A DNA stretch of 64,000 nucleotides from Caldora sp965222765 (GCA_965222765.1 CBDCVG010000080.1:62001-126000), one strand, 5' to 3'; shown: positions 9,306 through 18,368, numbered from the stretch's first letter. Translations and numbers: made by a program. Notes: generated from the sequence alone by a model not told the origin.

Positions 9306-9562
9306 CTACATTCACAAAAAACTCTTGTCTGTGGAACAGGCATCCTGCCTGTCCTTGTCTCAACCTACAATAACTCTATCTATCAGCATTGGTGGGTTAC
9401 GACGGATATTTAATTAGCAGTAGGAAAGGGTTAATTTAGTCGTCGCCTAACCCACCCTACTAGCTACATTCACAAAAAACTCTTATCTGTGGAACAGTCA
9501 TCCTGCCTGTCCTTGTCTCAACCTACAATAACATCCATCTATCAGCATTGGTGGGTTACGAC
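9306..9562. repeat. Two direct copies of a ~98-base hairpin repeat
   Basis: Bases 9306-9403 and 9464-9562 are near-identical direct copies. Each contains a hairpin of the GTGGAACAGGCATCCTGCC type and ends GGTGGGTTACGAC. Small differences (GGCATCC against GTCATCC) show they have diverged. Heptamers (TAGAATT) precede them at about 9265-9296. No convincing gene lies in 9262-9971: a 60-codon frame at 9489-9671 begins inside the repeat. Confidence 0.75.
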
Positions 9563-9763
9563 ACTAGAACATCCCGACAGTGCAAGCTCAATTATTTTAT
9601 CCCTTGCCCTTTTTATTCTCGCCTTAGGCAGTTTTCTCAAAGTTCTCATACCTGTGATGCTTCAGAAGTAAGGAGAACTCATGATTTGAGAGGATACTTT
9701 GCTATAAATCCCACTTCATATTTCGTTCACCCCAGCTCCCCCAGTTCCCTAAACCTCCCACCC

Positions 9764-9879
9764 TAGGACTTACGCACTACAACTGTCATACTGAGGTGAA
9801 AGTGAAGCATCTGAGCCGTCTGGGAGATCCTTCGCTACCGCTCATGATGACAGAATTTCCTTACGGTGCGTAAGTCCTA
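9764..9879. repeat. Complete family C hairpin element
   Basis: A 116-base element starting TAGGACTTACGCAC and ending with the complement GTGCGTAAGTCCTA (14 bases each, exact). Other copies: 7927-7986, 20710-20819, 28449-28563, 38032-38146 and the hybrid near 63842. Non-coding; MITE-like. Confidence 0.8.
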
Positions 9880-9971
9880 CACCCTTTTTTTCGCTCACCC
9901 ATTTATGCCCAACTACTTGGTTAAAATAGAATCATATGGATATGCGTTTATCACCATAGGATTTACAGAAA

Positions 9972-10388
9972 GTGACTTCTGCTGCATCTTCTTCGACATC
10001 GACGCAAACCGTTGAACTATCTCCCAGCTACACCCTGCCGTTGGTGTTGATTTTTGCAGCTCCCTTGGTGCTGCTCCTACAACAGTGGGTTGGTTTAGCG
10101 CTCAGTCTAACGGTAAGCTTGGTAATTGCACTTTTTGGCTTGTTTCTTTTTTTCCAAGCCGTAACCATCCGTCTACAATTTACGCCAACAGCTTTGGATA
10201 TCTATCGCTCGGAGACGATGATCCGGCGTTTTCCTTATCAAGACTGGCAAAACTGGCGCATCTTTTGGAAACCAGTGCCAATTTTATTTTATTTCAAAGA
10301 AGTCAAAAGCATTCACTTCCTACCTGTACTCTTTGATCCTAAGATGCTAGAAACTTGCCTAGAAGAACGCTGCCCTAGGAATGGGTAG
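9972..10388 (+). CDS. DUF3119 family membrane protein
   Basis: A 138-residue cyanobacterial and plastid-type protein of the DUF3119 family. Two adjacent hydrophobic segments (about 22-37 and 42-65) are followed by a soluble domain with IYRSETMIRRFPYQDW and a conserved C-terminal FLPVLFDPKMLETCLEERC. The start is GTG at 9972. It is the first gene of a co-directional block DUF3119-DUF3086-plsY, an arrangement I recall from other cyanobacteria. Function is unknown. Confidence 0.8.
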   Translation: MTSAASSSTSTQTVELSPSYTLPLVLIFAAPLVLLLQQWVGLALSLTVSLVIALFGLFLFFQAVTIRLQFTPTALDIYRSETMIRRFPYQDWQNWRIFWKPVPILFYFKEVKSIHFLPVLFDPKMLETCLEERCPRNG

Positions 10389-10543
10389 AAGGATGGGGAT
10401 ATCGGGAGATGGGGATATGGGGGGATAAACAAGAACTAATGATTTTTTTATACTTAGCCAGAAATTCCACCCAAAATTTCCCTCACCCCCCAGAAATTAA
10501 GTTAGTTGCTACCGTATACAGGATTCTCCACGCCGATTTTTAA

Positions 10544-11701
10544 ATGAATTCAGACGAACAACAAAAAGACGAACAAGAACAACCAGCCTCTGATGCTGTT
10601 GAGTCAACAGATAAGCAAGAATTGGATTCAGACTCCCCAAGGGAAAAAGTTGAATTAGGGCAGCCTTTGGCATTGGGAAAGCCTTTAAATTTGAACCAAT
10701 CTTCAGATGAACAAAAGGAAGTTACTGATTTAGCTCAAACAGTGGCGGAGCTTGAGCGTAAAGAAAGGGATTTGCGAAAGAAAATTGCAGCTTTGCAAGA
10801 AACCCATGATAAGCTCCTCTCTGAACAGCTAGCACAAGCTCAAGCCTCTGTGGGAAGGTTGGTGCAGGAAGGTTTGAGTGAACTAGAGCAACGTAAGCAA
10901 GCACTGCAAATTTCCGTTGAACAACTCGAACGTCGCCGAGAACGTATCCAGGCAGAAATGCGAACAACTTTTGCCGGTGCATCCCAAGAATTGGCTATCC
11001 GAGTGCAGGGTTTTAAAGATTATTTAGTAGGTAGTCTAGAAGACTTGGCTCTTGCTGCAGAACAATTGGAACTTGCACCAACCTCATATCCAGCAGAAGA
11101 ACCGACAACCGCTCGCTTTGATTCTCAACCTACAGAAAATACTCCCAACAACAAATTCGCCGAACAAGCATTCCAAGACCAAGTAAGGCAAATTCGTAAT
11201 ATCCTAGACCAATACCGAACACGACCAGATTACTATGGACCACCTTGGCAATTGCGTCGTACTTTTGAGCCGATTCATGCAGAGAGAGTCTCCAATTGGT
11301 TTTTCTCCCAAGGAGGTCGTGGTGCCCTAAAAACGATAGGTAGTCGCCTACAAAACATTTTAATTGGTTCAGCGACTATTTCAGTATTGCGCACCATTTA
11401 CGGCGATCGCTTACGCACTCTCATCCTTGCCAACACACCGGAAAGACTAGGAGAATGGCGTCGAGGATTGCAAGATTGTTTAGGCGTCTCCCGCAGTGAC
11501 TTTGGTCCAGAAAGAGGTATAGTCTTGTTTGAGGAACCACCAGCCCTAGTTCAAAAAGCTGACCGCTTGATTAACCAAAAACGGCTACCACTGATTATTA
11601 TTGATGAAACAGAAGACCAGATTAGTCTGTCAATGCTGCAATTTCCTCTGTGGTTAGCTTTTGCCCCTGATCCTGAGCAATTGTCTAGCTACGACTATTG
11701 A
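10544..11701 (+). CDS. DUF3086 family coiled-coil protein
   Basis: A 385-residue protein with three parts: a charged N-terminal region of low complexity (1-60); a long predicted coiled coil (about 62-150, heptads such as ELERKERDLRKKIAALQE); and a conserved globular C-terminal half (about 215-385) beginning YRTRPDYYGPPWQLRRT. This fits DUF3086, a cyanobacterium-specific family of unknown function. It lies 24 bases upstream of plsY and is probably co-transcribed with it, suggesting but not showing a link to envelope or lipid metabolism. Confidence 0.8.
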   Translation: MNSDEQQKDEQEQPASDAVESTDKQELDSDSPREKVELGQPLALGKPLNLNQSSDEQKEVTDLAQTVAELERKERDLRKKIAALQETHDKLLSEQLAQAQASVGRLVQEGLSELEQRKQALQISVEQLERRRERIQAEMRTTFAGASQELAIRVQGFKDYLVGSLEDLALAAEQLELAPTSYPAEEPTTARFDSQPTENTPNNKFAEQAFQDQVRQIRNILDQYRTRPDYYGPPWQLRRTFEPIHAERVSNWFFSQGGRGALKTIGSRLQNILIGSATISVLRTIYGDRLRTLILANTPERLGEWRRGLQDCLGVSRSDFGPERGIVLFEEPPALVQKADRLINQKRLPLIIIDETEDQISLSMLQFPLWLAFAPDPEQLSSYDY

Positions 11702-11725
11702 GATTTTAGATATTAGATTTACTCT

Positions 11726-12373
11726 ATGTTACTTGAGTTGACTTTAAGTGGATTATTGCTAGTTGCAGCTTATTTCTTAGGCTCGCTCCCAACTGGTTAT
11801 CTAGCAGGGCGCTGGCTCAAAGGAATTGATATTCGTGAGCATGGCTCTGGTTCCACAGGTGCGACTAATGTTTTGAGAACTTTGGGTAAAGCACCAGCCT
11901 TAGTAGTTTTCCTGATTGATGTCGTTAAAGGCTCTGCAGCGATCGCTCTAATTTATAGTTTCTATACTCTAGTCGAAACATCAGTGATTCCAGTTACATG
12001 GAAGCCTTGGTTAGTCGCTTTAGCGGCATTTGCAGCAATACTGGGACACAGTAAATCAATCTGGCTGAAGTTCACTGGTGGCAAATCAGTAGCTACGAGC
12101 TTGGGGGTTTTACTTGCCATGTCTTGGCAAGTAGCTCTAGGAACTTTCGGTATCTTTGCCATAATGCTGGCAATCTCACGTATTGTTTCTCTTAGTTCCC
12201 TGTTTGGTGCGATCGCTGTTTTTGTCTTGATGATTCTCTTCAATCAACCATTACCCTACCAAATATTTGGTGTTGTTGCTGGCTTATACGTTTTCCTACG
12301 CCATAGTAGTAATATTCAGCGTATACTCGCTGGCACTGAGCCTAAGATCGGGCAGCCACTACAAAGTGAGTAA
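11726..12373 (+). CDS. plsY: Glycerol-3-phosphate acyltransferase PlsY
   Basis: A 215-residue membrane protein of normal PlsY length that transfers the acyl group of acyl-phosphate to glycerol-3-phosphate, the first acylation step of phospholipid synthesis. Family motifs are present: GSLPTGYLAGR (19-29), GSGSTGATNVLRTLGK (41-56), and HSKSIWLKFTGGKSVATSLG in the third conserved block. Several hydrophobic helices are visible. It is the last gene of the DUF3119-DUF3086-plsY block. Confidence 0.95.
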   Translation: MLLELTLSGLLLVAAYFLGSLPTGYLAGRWLKGIDIREHGSGSTGATNVLRTLGKAPALVVFLIDVVKGSAAIALIYSFYTLVETSVIPVTWKPWLVALAAFAAILGHSKSIWLKFTGGKSVATSLGVLLAMSWQVALGTFGIFAIMLAISRIVSLSSLFGAIAVFVLMILFNQPLPYQIFGVVAGLYVFLRHSSNIQRILAGTEPKIGQPLQSE

Positions 12374-12440
12374 TGAGCATTAGAAGGCAGGAGGAACAAT
12401 TCTAGTGCAGCGCGGCGGAAATAAGTGACCAGTTTGAGAT

Positions 12441-12512
12441 CGATAGAATCCTTACTCTATAAGCATTCTTAATTCTTAATTCTTAATTCTTAATTCCGCG
12501 CAGCGGTACTAG
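12441..12512 (-). repeat. Repeat family B, inverted copy
   Basis: Reverse complement of the 7511 element with more heptamers: ATAGAATCCTTACTCTATAA, then four ATTCTTA units, ending CCGCGCAGCGGTACTAG. A small hairpin (AACTGGCAAGATGCCAGTT, 12521-12539) follows, then TCCTGCC heptamers (about 12691-12722). No supported gene in 12374-12755. Confidence 0.7.
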
Positions 12513-12755
12513 TTTCTTGTAACTGGCAAGATGCCAGTTCCACAATTGATACCCTACACCCTCACTTCTAAAGGAACTGTTTCTCAAGAGCAACCTCACT
12601 GGCGGCGATTGCTACCCGCGACGAAGATCAGAAACACTACCTCCTACGCTCCTACCTTGGAGTCCTCTTTCCTCCTACCTCCTCCCTCACCTCCTGCCTC
12701 CTGCCTCCTGCCTCCTGCCTCGTTTTTTTTGAAAGTAATGAATTAGGAACCAAAC

Positions 12756-13385
12756 TTAAAAATCTTTCAGAAAGTAGCTTTCAGGGAATTTTTCAGTAAT
12801 CATCATAATCGGCTTACGGTTAGAAAATACCCGATAAGTACGGGATAGTATCCTATCTTCTCTGTCAATTTTAAAATAAGAAGCTAATTGATCAGCTGGT
12901 TCTTCCACTGAATCAACTATCTCTTTAAATGTCTCCATTTTGTGTTCTAACCAAAGTCTACCTAGAGTAGTTTGAGATTTCAGTACTTCCTTTTGAAACT
13001 GTTCATCTAGTCTCTCAGGCACAAGAATTGACTCGGCATAAATAAAGTTTTTTCTACTTATTTTTCCTTGTAGCAATATTTTTCTTTCAATTACTTCACT
13101 GCCGCTTTTTAATTCTAAATGGGGGATAACCTGATCTATGGAAATCAACTGCTCAGACAGCTTCACCATTTGAATTTGTTCAAGCAAATAAGCTTCTAAT
13201 ATTTCGGTGAGCGTGCCATCAGTTGTCAGTAAAATTCTTTGAAAAGTACTAAGTTTTGATGGTTCTATGTGACTGCGTGTTAATGAGGTCTGTAGGTCAG
13301 GTCTCATCATATTGAATGAGTTTTTTCCTTGATAGCTTTTGTTTATATAATCAACTCGTTCCCCAATATAGGCATTTTTCAACAA
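12756..13385 (-). CDS. DUF98-type chorismate pyruvate-lyase-like protein
   Basis: A 209-residue protein of the chorismate lyase-like (DUF98) family. Family features: LSTFQRILLTTDGTLTEILEAY (around 45-66), RKILLQGKISRKNF, and the C-terminal IDREDRILSRTYRVFSNRKP. In Synechocystis a DUF98 protein makes 4-hydroxybenzoate from chorismate for plastoquinone synthesis; that role is plausible but other DUF98 members sit in natural-product pathways. The gene follows murF by 20 bases on the same strand and may be read through from it. An internal Met-Met at residues 26-27 is an alternative start, since the first 25 residues look poorly conserved. Confidence 0.75.
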   Translation of the reverse strand: MLKNAYIGERVDYINKSYQGKNSFNMMRPDLQTSLTRSHIEPSKLSTFQRILLTTDGTLTEILEAYLLEQIQMVKLSEQLISIDQVIPHLELKSGSEVIERKILLQGKISRKNFIYAESILVPERLDEQFQKEVLKSQTTLGRLWLEHKMETFKEIVDSVEEPADQLASYFKIDREDRILSRTYRVFSNRKPIMMITEKFPESYFLKDF

Positions 13386-13405
13386 ACAATAGTAGTAGCA
13401 TGAGC

Positions 13406-14803
13406 TTACTGTTGCCTGTTGCCTATTGCCTGTTGCCTTGTAAAGAATTGATTTACAACCCGATCCAAACCAACTGAACGGGAGGCTTTGAACAGGATGC
13501 GATCGCCTAGTTGTACCAATTCCTCTAGACGTTTTAGCAGAGCCTCATGGCTAGAAAAACACTCAGCTGCCATAGTAGCTGCTCCCATAGCAATAGCTTG
13601 GGCTTCTGGGTCATCTACCATAACTAGTAAAGCATCAAGCTGTAATTCTTCTGCCGTCTTACCCACTTGTTGATGCAATTCAGGGGACTTTTCCCCCAAT
13701 TCCTTCATTGCTCCTAGCACAGCAATATGCCGCTTTCCAGGAGTTTGTGCCAGTAGCTGTAGCGCAGCCACCATAGATTCTAGTCCCGCGTTGTAGGTTT
13801 CATCCAAAATCACTAGATCATTAGACAAATCGTAGCGTCGCGATCGCCCCGCTGGTAATTCAATAGCTAAACCTTTGCTCAAAACTTTCCAATCAATACC
13901 GAGAATTTTAGCTACAGCCAATGCTGCTAGATAGTTAAGAGCGTTGTGGTTCCCTGTGAGAGGCAGAGGTAGTTGTATTCCTTCAATACTCAAAGTTTCG
14001 AGATCCAGCAACTGTCCCTGTAAATCACCCCCCTCTAACCCATAAGTCAAAGTCTGCCCTTGCCAAACCTTGGCAGCAGTTGTAATTAATCGTTGGTTGT
14101 CGTGATTGAGTACAGCAACACTGGTAGTAGGCATTTCCGCTAATAACTCACACTTAGCTTCAGCGATCGCTTCTACAGAACCCAACAACCCGATATGAGC
14201 TGTCCCCACATTGGTAATCACGCCAATTGTCGGACGTGCTATCTGAGTTAATTCAGCAATCTGTCCAGAGCCACGCATTGCCATTTCAATCACAGCATAA
14301 TCATGCTCCTCACCCAATTCCAGCAAAGTTTTGGGCACACCAATTTCATTGTTGTAGTTGAACAGGGTTTTGAGAACTTTTCCCTGAGTTGATAGAACTG
14401 CTGCAATTAGCTCCTTAGTTGTGGTCTTACCCACAGAGCCAGTTACGGCAATTACCGGTATATTGAACTGGTCACGCCACCATCTAGCAATTTGCTGGTA
14501 TGCCTTGAGGGTATCCTCTACCTGTAGTTGGGGAATTCCAGTAGGGGCGGATGTCGGCGCACCCCTACTACCTGCTCGAAAGTCAGTGATTACTGCGATC
14601 GCACCTTTGTCAGCAGCAATTTTTACAAAATCATGCCCATCATATTTTTCTCCCCGCAGTGCCAAGAAAATTGCACCTGGTTTGAGGCTACGGGTATCAG
14701 TCGTAATACCAGTGAAGACGGAGGTTGCAACTTCAGCCGATACATTGATCGGCTCAGCAGCAATAATGTCAACTAATTGAGCTACAGGGAGCTGACAAGC
14801 CAT
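13406..14803 (-). CDS. murF: UDP-N-acetylmuramoyl-tripeptide--D-alanyl-D-alanine ligase MurF
   Basis: A 465-residue Mur ligase that adds D-Ala-D-Ala to the UDP-MurNAc-tripeptide in the cytoplasm. Visible: ATP-binding VTGSVGKTTTKELI (about 120-133), the central Mur motif with YAVIEMAMRGSGQIAELTQI, and the C-terminal LDETYNAGLESM. Length is usual. The last residues (QQAIGNRQQ) are encoded by a TGTTGCC/CTATTGC heptamer tract, so the C-terminus has been extended or replaced by repeat sequence. Confidence 0.95.
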   Translation of the reverse strand: MACQLPVAQLVDIIAAEPINVSAEVATSVFTGITTDTRSLKPGAIFLALRGEKYDGHDFVKIAADKGAIAVITDFRAGSRGAPTSAPTGIPQLQVEDTLKAYQQIARWWRDQFNIPVIAVTGSVGKTTTKELIAAVLSTQGKVLKTLFNYNNEIGVPKTLLELGEEHDYAVIEMAMRGSGQIAELTQIARPTIGVITNVGTAHIGLLGSVEAIAEAKCELLAEMPTTSVAVLNHDNQRLITTAAKVWQGQTLTYGLEGGDLQGQLLDLETLSIEGIQLPLPLTGNHNALNYLAALAVAKILGIDWKVLSKGLAIELPAGRSRRYDLSNDLVILDETYNAGLESMVAALQLLAQTPGKRHIAVLGAMKELGEKSPELHQQVGKTAEELQLDALLVMVDDPEAQAIAMGAATMAAECFSSHEALLKRLEELVQLGDRILFKASRSVGLDRVVNQFFTRQQAIGNRQQ

Positions 14804-15157
14804 AAGGTTATCTGCCGAAGTTAAGGAAATTAGGTGTTCAGGAAGTAAGAGTTTTGAAGACTCTAGTTTGGGGTGTTAGGATAGTTGAGTCAAGAATTTT
14901 TTAAAATTTTAACTAATTTTGGGGTCTATTTATAAAGATTTGGTAAGAAAAATATTATTTCACCAGAATCACTGATCCCAGTAATGGTTGTCATATGTTA
15001 TAACTTTTACCTTAAGTTAGGATAGCTAATCGGGATGCATCAGACTTTTTAACGTCCACCCAGAGTGCAAATCAAATTTAAACTTAAATCCTCTTATCCT
15101 ACAAAATTGATTTTTGATTGGCTCTAGCGTCTGCACCTAGGAGGGCTCACATCTAAC
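14804..15157. other. Divergent intergenic region murF / 438-residue gene
   Basis: A 354-base AT-rich spacer between divergently transcribed genes, presumably holding both promoters. The only clear signal is AGGAGG at 15139-15144, a strong Shine-Dalgarno sequence 13 bases before the GTG at 15158. No repeat family copy and no gene were seen. Confidence 0.5.
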
Positions 15158-16474
15158 GTGAATACATTAATAGACTCTGACATTAGACAAACTAGCTTGG
15201 CAGAGCAAAAGCTGTATGATCATCTACTCGATTGTGTAAAGAACGAGTCACCAGAGCAGATGATTGAGCGCTTCAAAAGTCTCTTTTTGGAGGGCTCCAG
15301 ATACGCAGATCCTCATATCTGGTCAGCTTTAGAGACGCTGATAAGTGGCAAGCAAGCGGAGGAAGAATTCCAGTTTTTCCTCAATCGCTGCTGCCATATT
15401 CTGATCAATCGCTGGCAGCTGCAACCTCACCTGCACAAGGCAATCCCTGAACTAGTGGGTTTGTTCGAGAATCTCGAGACTTATCGAATGGCTTACTCTC
15501 GTGGAGCAAGGCGTCTGCGGCAATTAGTTCAGCTTTTTAAACAAACAGAGCAATATTTAACCCTGCGACGGTTGTCTCAGGTGATGGAGGAAATTCCACA
15601 AGAGGAGAGCAATAATTCTCAGGTAGTAGGAGCTCTTATTCAGCGATATCCCTATCTATATGAACATTGCCTTTTGAGTGAAGATAGTAGTTATGAACAT
15701 CAGCAAACTGTTCGGCAAATTCGCGCTCGGATTCAGCAGCGTTTTGAACTTGATTTAGCTGGGTACGTCACCTATCAGGTACGTTGTGCTGAAGCGAAAC
15801 GCAGGCAACCTCAAGCAGCACCAGACAAAATTATCCACCCAGTGAAAAACCCGACTCTTTTGAGTGATGACGAGTTCAGGACTGCCGTAAGGGAATTTGT
15901 TGGTAAAGTAGAAGGCTGCTATACCTACCGGGATATCGCTCAGAGTTTTCTCACCCATAGTAGCCGTACTAGCTTATACAAATACTTTAAAGACGATTTG
16001 TATGAATACCTGACCGCTTCAATTGATTCATCCTATGGAAAACGTTATTTTAATGACCGACTGTATAAGCAACTGAAAAATACTCTTACTCTAAGTGATC
16101 ACAAGCAGCTCAACGAATTTCTGATTGTTAGAACCTGTAGCCAGTTGTTGAATTTCTTGGTAGTAGAGAGTACTCAGCGACCTAATCACTATATCTTTGT
16201 CGATCTGATTACGAACTTAGGCGCTACTTCCACTACTGGTATATTACTCAAAGTGGTTTTGTTATGTAGTAAGGTCAAACCTTCTTTAGAAAAGCGATTT
16301 TCCATTTTGTTTAACCATTACGAATCTGCTAACAGAGATGGTGTGCCTTGGTTAATCAGATCTTTGGAAAACGTCAATGTTGCCTTAAGCGTGCATTTTG
16401 GAGGAGCTGATCTTTCCTGTCTAAATTTATACGAGTATGATGAACTCAATAACCAGTTACTAACAGATAAATAA
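15158..16474 (+). CDS. Conserved cyanobacterial protein of unknown function
   Basis: A 438-residue soluble, mostly helical protein without a signal peptide or membrane segment. I recognise no catalytic motif. It resembles cyanobacterium-wide hypothetical proteins, with repeated aromatic and charged helical segments (YRMAYSRGARRLRQLVQLFK; TAVREFVGKVEGCYTYRDIA). The start is GTG at 15158, chosen because AGGAGG lies 13 bases upstream. It converges on pth with 31 bases between the genes. Confidence 0.75.
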   Translation: MNTLIDSDIRQTSLAEQKLYDHLLDCVKNESPEQMIERFKSLFLEGSRYADPHIWSALETLISGKQAEEEFQFFLNRCCHILINRWQLQPHLHKAIPELVGLFENLETYRMAYSRGARRLRQLVQLFKQTEQYLTLRRLSQVMEEIPQEESNNSQVVGALIQRYPYLYEHCLLSEDSSYEHQQTVRQIRARIQQRFELDLAGYVTYQVRCAEAKRRQPQAAPDKIIHPVKNPTLLSDDEFRTAVREFVGKVEGCYTYRDIAQSFLTHSSRTSLYKYFKDDLYEYLTASIDSSYGKRYFNDRLYKQLKNTLTLSDHKQLNEFLIVRTCSQLLNFLVVESTQRPNHYIFVDLITNLGATSTTGILLKVVLLCSKVKPSLEKRFSILFNHYESANRDGVPWLIRSLENVNVALSVHFGGADLSCLNLYEYDELNNQLLTDK

Positions 16475-16505
16475 CCAGCAGCCAATAACAAACAACAAAC
16501 AAAGA

Positions 16506-17129
16506 CTAATCAATACTTGCGATATTACGACTATTATAAAGACTCATAGCCTTTTCGACTCCTTCTCTGAGAGCAAGCTCTACCGTCTCAACTACTAGCT
16601 CGAGCACCTTAGACATTAACTCAGCTTCCTGGGTAGAAAATTTACCTAGGACATGGGAAATACTACCCTTATCCTGATTAGACTTGCCAATACCAATCCT
16701 TAAACGAGGGAAATTTTGCGTACCTAAATGAGCGATCGCAGATTTCATCCCATTGTGTCCTCCCGCTGAACCGGAAAGGCGTAGCCGCAGACGCCCTACA
16801 GGTAAATCCATATCGTCATAAATAATCAGTACTGAATCGGGGGGGAGCTTGTACCAATCCATCACAGCACGAATTGCTTGTCCAGAGCGATTCATATAAG
16901 TGAGGGGTTTGAGTAAACGCAGTTTGCTTCCCTTAAACCCAGTTCCTTCCCCAAACCATCCCTGAAAGCGGCGGTTTTCACTCCAAGAAATCTGTCCCCG
17001 ACGTGCCAGAACATCAACTGCTTCAAAGCCAATATTGTGTCGCGTTTTATCGTATTTGGGTTCTGGATTTCCCAATCCCACAATTAGCTGAGGAATTACC
17101 AAAGTCGATGCTGGGGTGACGTTTGCCAT
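16506..17129 (-). CDS. pth: Peptidyl-tRNA hydrolase Pth
   Basis: A 207-residue enzyme that releases tRNA from stalled peptidyl-tRNA. Motifs: VGLGNPEPKYDKTRHNIGF (18-36), with the catalytic His in RHN; YDDMDLPVGRLRLR, with the catalytic Asp; and SAGGHNGMKS. Length is normal. The N-terminal 14 residues before VIPQLIVGLGNP look non-conserved, so the true start may be a little downstream. Confidence 0.95.
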   Translation of the reverse strand: MANVTPASTLVIPQLIVGLGNPEPKYDKTRHNIGFEAVDVLARRGQISWSENRRFQGWFGEGTGFKGSKLRLLKPLTYMNRSGQAIRAVMDWYKLPPDSVLIIYDDMDLPVGRLRLRLSGSAGGHNGMKSAIAHLGTQNFPRLRIGIGKSNQDKGSISHVLGKFSTQEAELMSKVLELVVETVELALREGVEKAMSLYNSRNIASID

Positions 17130-17205
17130 ATTTTTCTACAAAATTGATCAAGAATAGAGAGAGAGCAACTAAGGGTAGTCTCAGTAGAGCACAAAACCTC
17201 AACCA

Positions 17206-17271
17206 AGATCCCCGACTTCTTCTTCCTGTTTGTCCAGTTAATCACCAGTTCAACCAAGAAGTCGGGGATCT
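17206..17271. repeat. Inverted repeat AGATCCCCGACTTCTT
   Basis: A 16-base arm at 17206-17221 is exactly repeated in inverse at 17256-17271 with a 34-base loop. It belongs to the same family as the tight palindrome at 59036-59068. It lies upstream of pth and has no coding role. Confidence 0.75.
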
Positions 17272-17370
17272 GCCTACTTATCTCTTTTTCTGGTTCGACT
17301 CCAACAATCTACTCTTTTAACTCATCCCCCGGAAAACAGCACGAGGGATGCAAGTGTTAGCAAGTTGTTA

Positions 17371-17415
17371 GTTGTTAGTTGTTTGTCAAAAAACAAAAAA
17401 CAAACAACTAACAAC
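17371..17415. repeat. Heptamer-derived perfect hairpin
   Basis: GTTGTTAGTTGTTTGT (17371-17386) pairs exactly with 17400-17415, with a 13-base A-rich loop. Both arms are built of GTTGTTA-type heptamers. It lies about 90 bases downstream of the DUF2811 gene and may end its transcript. Confidence 0.6.
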
Positions 17416-17479
17416 AAAGCGGCGGGCGGCTATCCCTCCCATCTCTAAAGGAATGGGCTTCGGTGCCGCTTTCGGTGAG
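17416..17479. repeat. GC-rich hairpin repeat, left member of an inverted pair
   Basis: AAAGCGGCGGGCGGCTATCC opens a block whose ends AAAGCGGC and GCCGCTTT pair. A closely related block lies in inverted orientation at 18223-18280. The two bracket the DUF2811 gene and the DnaA-box-like array. Similar GC-rich hairpins occur at ends of cyanobacterial IS200/IS605 elements; no transposase is present here. Confidence 0.6.
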
Positions 17480-17503
17480 AATGCAGCATTTTCTCCTTTT
17501 GAG

Positions 17504-17728
17504 TTAGGCAGGATGCTGAAATAGAGATTCTAGATAGACACGAGCACAGGCTCGATAACTCTGGGAAGTTTCTGGTGTTCTACCATTCCCATTTTGGAGC
17601 AAAAATAGCGATAGCGCAGCAGAGAAGACCCGGTCTTGGTCCCAGTTAGGATGGTTTTCTAGATAGCGTTTGAGGGACTCATGCAAGTCTTCAGGGATTT
17701 CTGCCAGGATGCTTACGGTTGCGTTCAT
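17504..17728 (-). CDS. DUF2811 family small protein
   Basis: A 74-residue protein: MNATVSILAEIPEDLHESLK at the N-terminus, then NHPNWDQDRVFSAALSLFLL and a C-terminal RACARVYLESLF. This matches the cyanobacterial DUF2811 family, with a ribbon-helix-helix-like look in the first half. I chose ATG at 17728 because GAGGT lies just upstream; an upstream in-frame ATG at 17761 would add 11 non-conserved residues. Function unknown. Its neighbour on the upstream side is the array of DnaA-box-like repeats. Confidence 0.8.
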   Translation of the reverse strand: MNATVSILAEIPEDLHESLKRYLENHPNWDQDRVFSAALSLFLLQNGNGRTPETSQSYRACARVYLESLFQHPA

Positions 17729-18100
17729 ATTTACCTCTGGTTTCATGGCGTGTTGGTACAAAGCAAACTATCTTTGAGGGCCTCTTGAAACTGGCTTTTG
17801 CCGCTGAAAGCAAGACAAATAAACGGGAAAAGAGCACCCACTTCTACTGCCCTCAGGCTGGTTTCAATCCAATTTTTTAATTGGTTGGTCGCACTATTCT
17901 CATCCAAAGTGGGGTGGGGTTGTCAATGCTGCGAAATATTACGAACCCTCTCCACACAAAACGATACCTACGAATAAATAGGTATTAGAGAATGATCCCC
18001 GTTACATAACTTAACTAAAACTCAGTCTTCTCCGTACCTAAAATACTTTGCCGAGAAAATATTTACTGAGACTGGAAGACCTGATACTACCGTTCATACT

Positions 18101-18173
18101 TGTGGAAAACTAGCAGTAACCTGTGGAAAACAACTACTGACCTGTGGAAAAAGTTGAACGACTATGTGGAAAC
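18101..18173 (+). promoter_or_regulatory. Four evenly spaced DnaA-box-like repeats
   Basis: TGTGGAAAA occurs at 18101-18109, 18122-18130 and 18143-18151, and TGTGGAAAC at 18165-18173. The reverse complement TTTTCCACA is the DnaA-box sequence reported for cyanobacteria. Repeat starts are 21, 21 and 22 bases apart, two helical turns, so all would face the same side of the DNA. A degenerate fifth (TTGGGGGAAAAC) follows near 18186. The site could be a replication origin core or a DnaA-regulated region. The rest of 17729-18368 holds no gene. Confidence 0.6.
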
Positions 18174-18222
18174 TCTGGGGAATCTTTGGGGGAAAACTAG
18201 AGCGAAAGATAAGAATTCTTAC

Positions 18223-18280
18223 AAAAAGCGGCGGGAAGCCTATTCCTTCTATTTAGGGCAGGGATAGCCGCCCGCCGTTT
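18223..18280. repeat. GC-rich hairpin repeat, right member of an inverted pair
   Basis: AAAAAGCGGCGGG at the left pairs with CCCGCCGTTT at the right. Read in reverse complement it matches the 17416-17479 block (GCGGGCGGCTATCCCT). Confidence 0.6.
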
Positions 18281-18368
18281 GGTTGTTTGTTAGCAAGTTA
18301 TTTGTACTTCTTCATAATTTAAATGCACAACATTTTATCGTCTATTCCCAAACATAGAGCCAAGTGGT

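Noticed and set aside
9489..9671. 60-codon frame with a hydrophobic end
   Set aside because: Its start lies inside a repeat copy and no family or ribosome-binding site supports it, although the last 40 residues look like a membrane helix.
12531..12746. 71-codon frame
   Set aside because: Made of hairpin repeat and TCCTGCC heptamers (PPASCLLPPASFF).
17869..17896. GTTTCAATCCAATTTTTTAA resembling a cyanobacterial CRISPR repeat
   Set aside because: A single occurrence with no second copy at a spacer-like distance and no cas genes.
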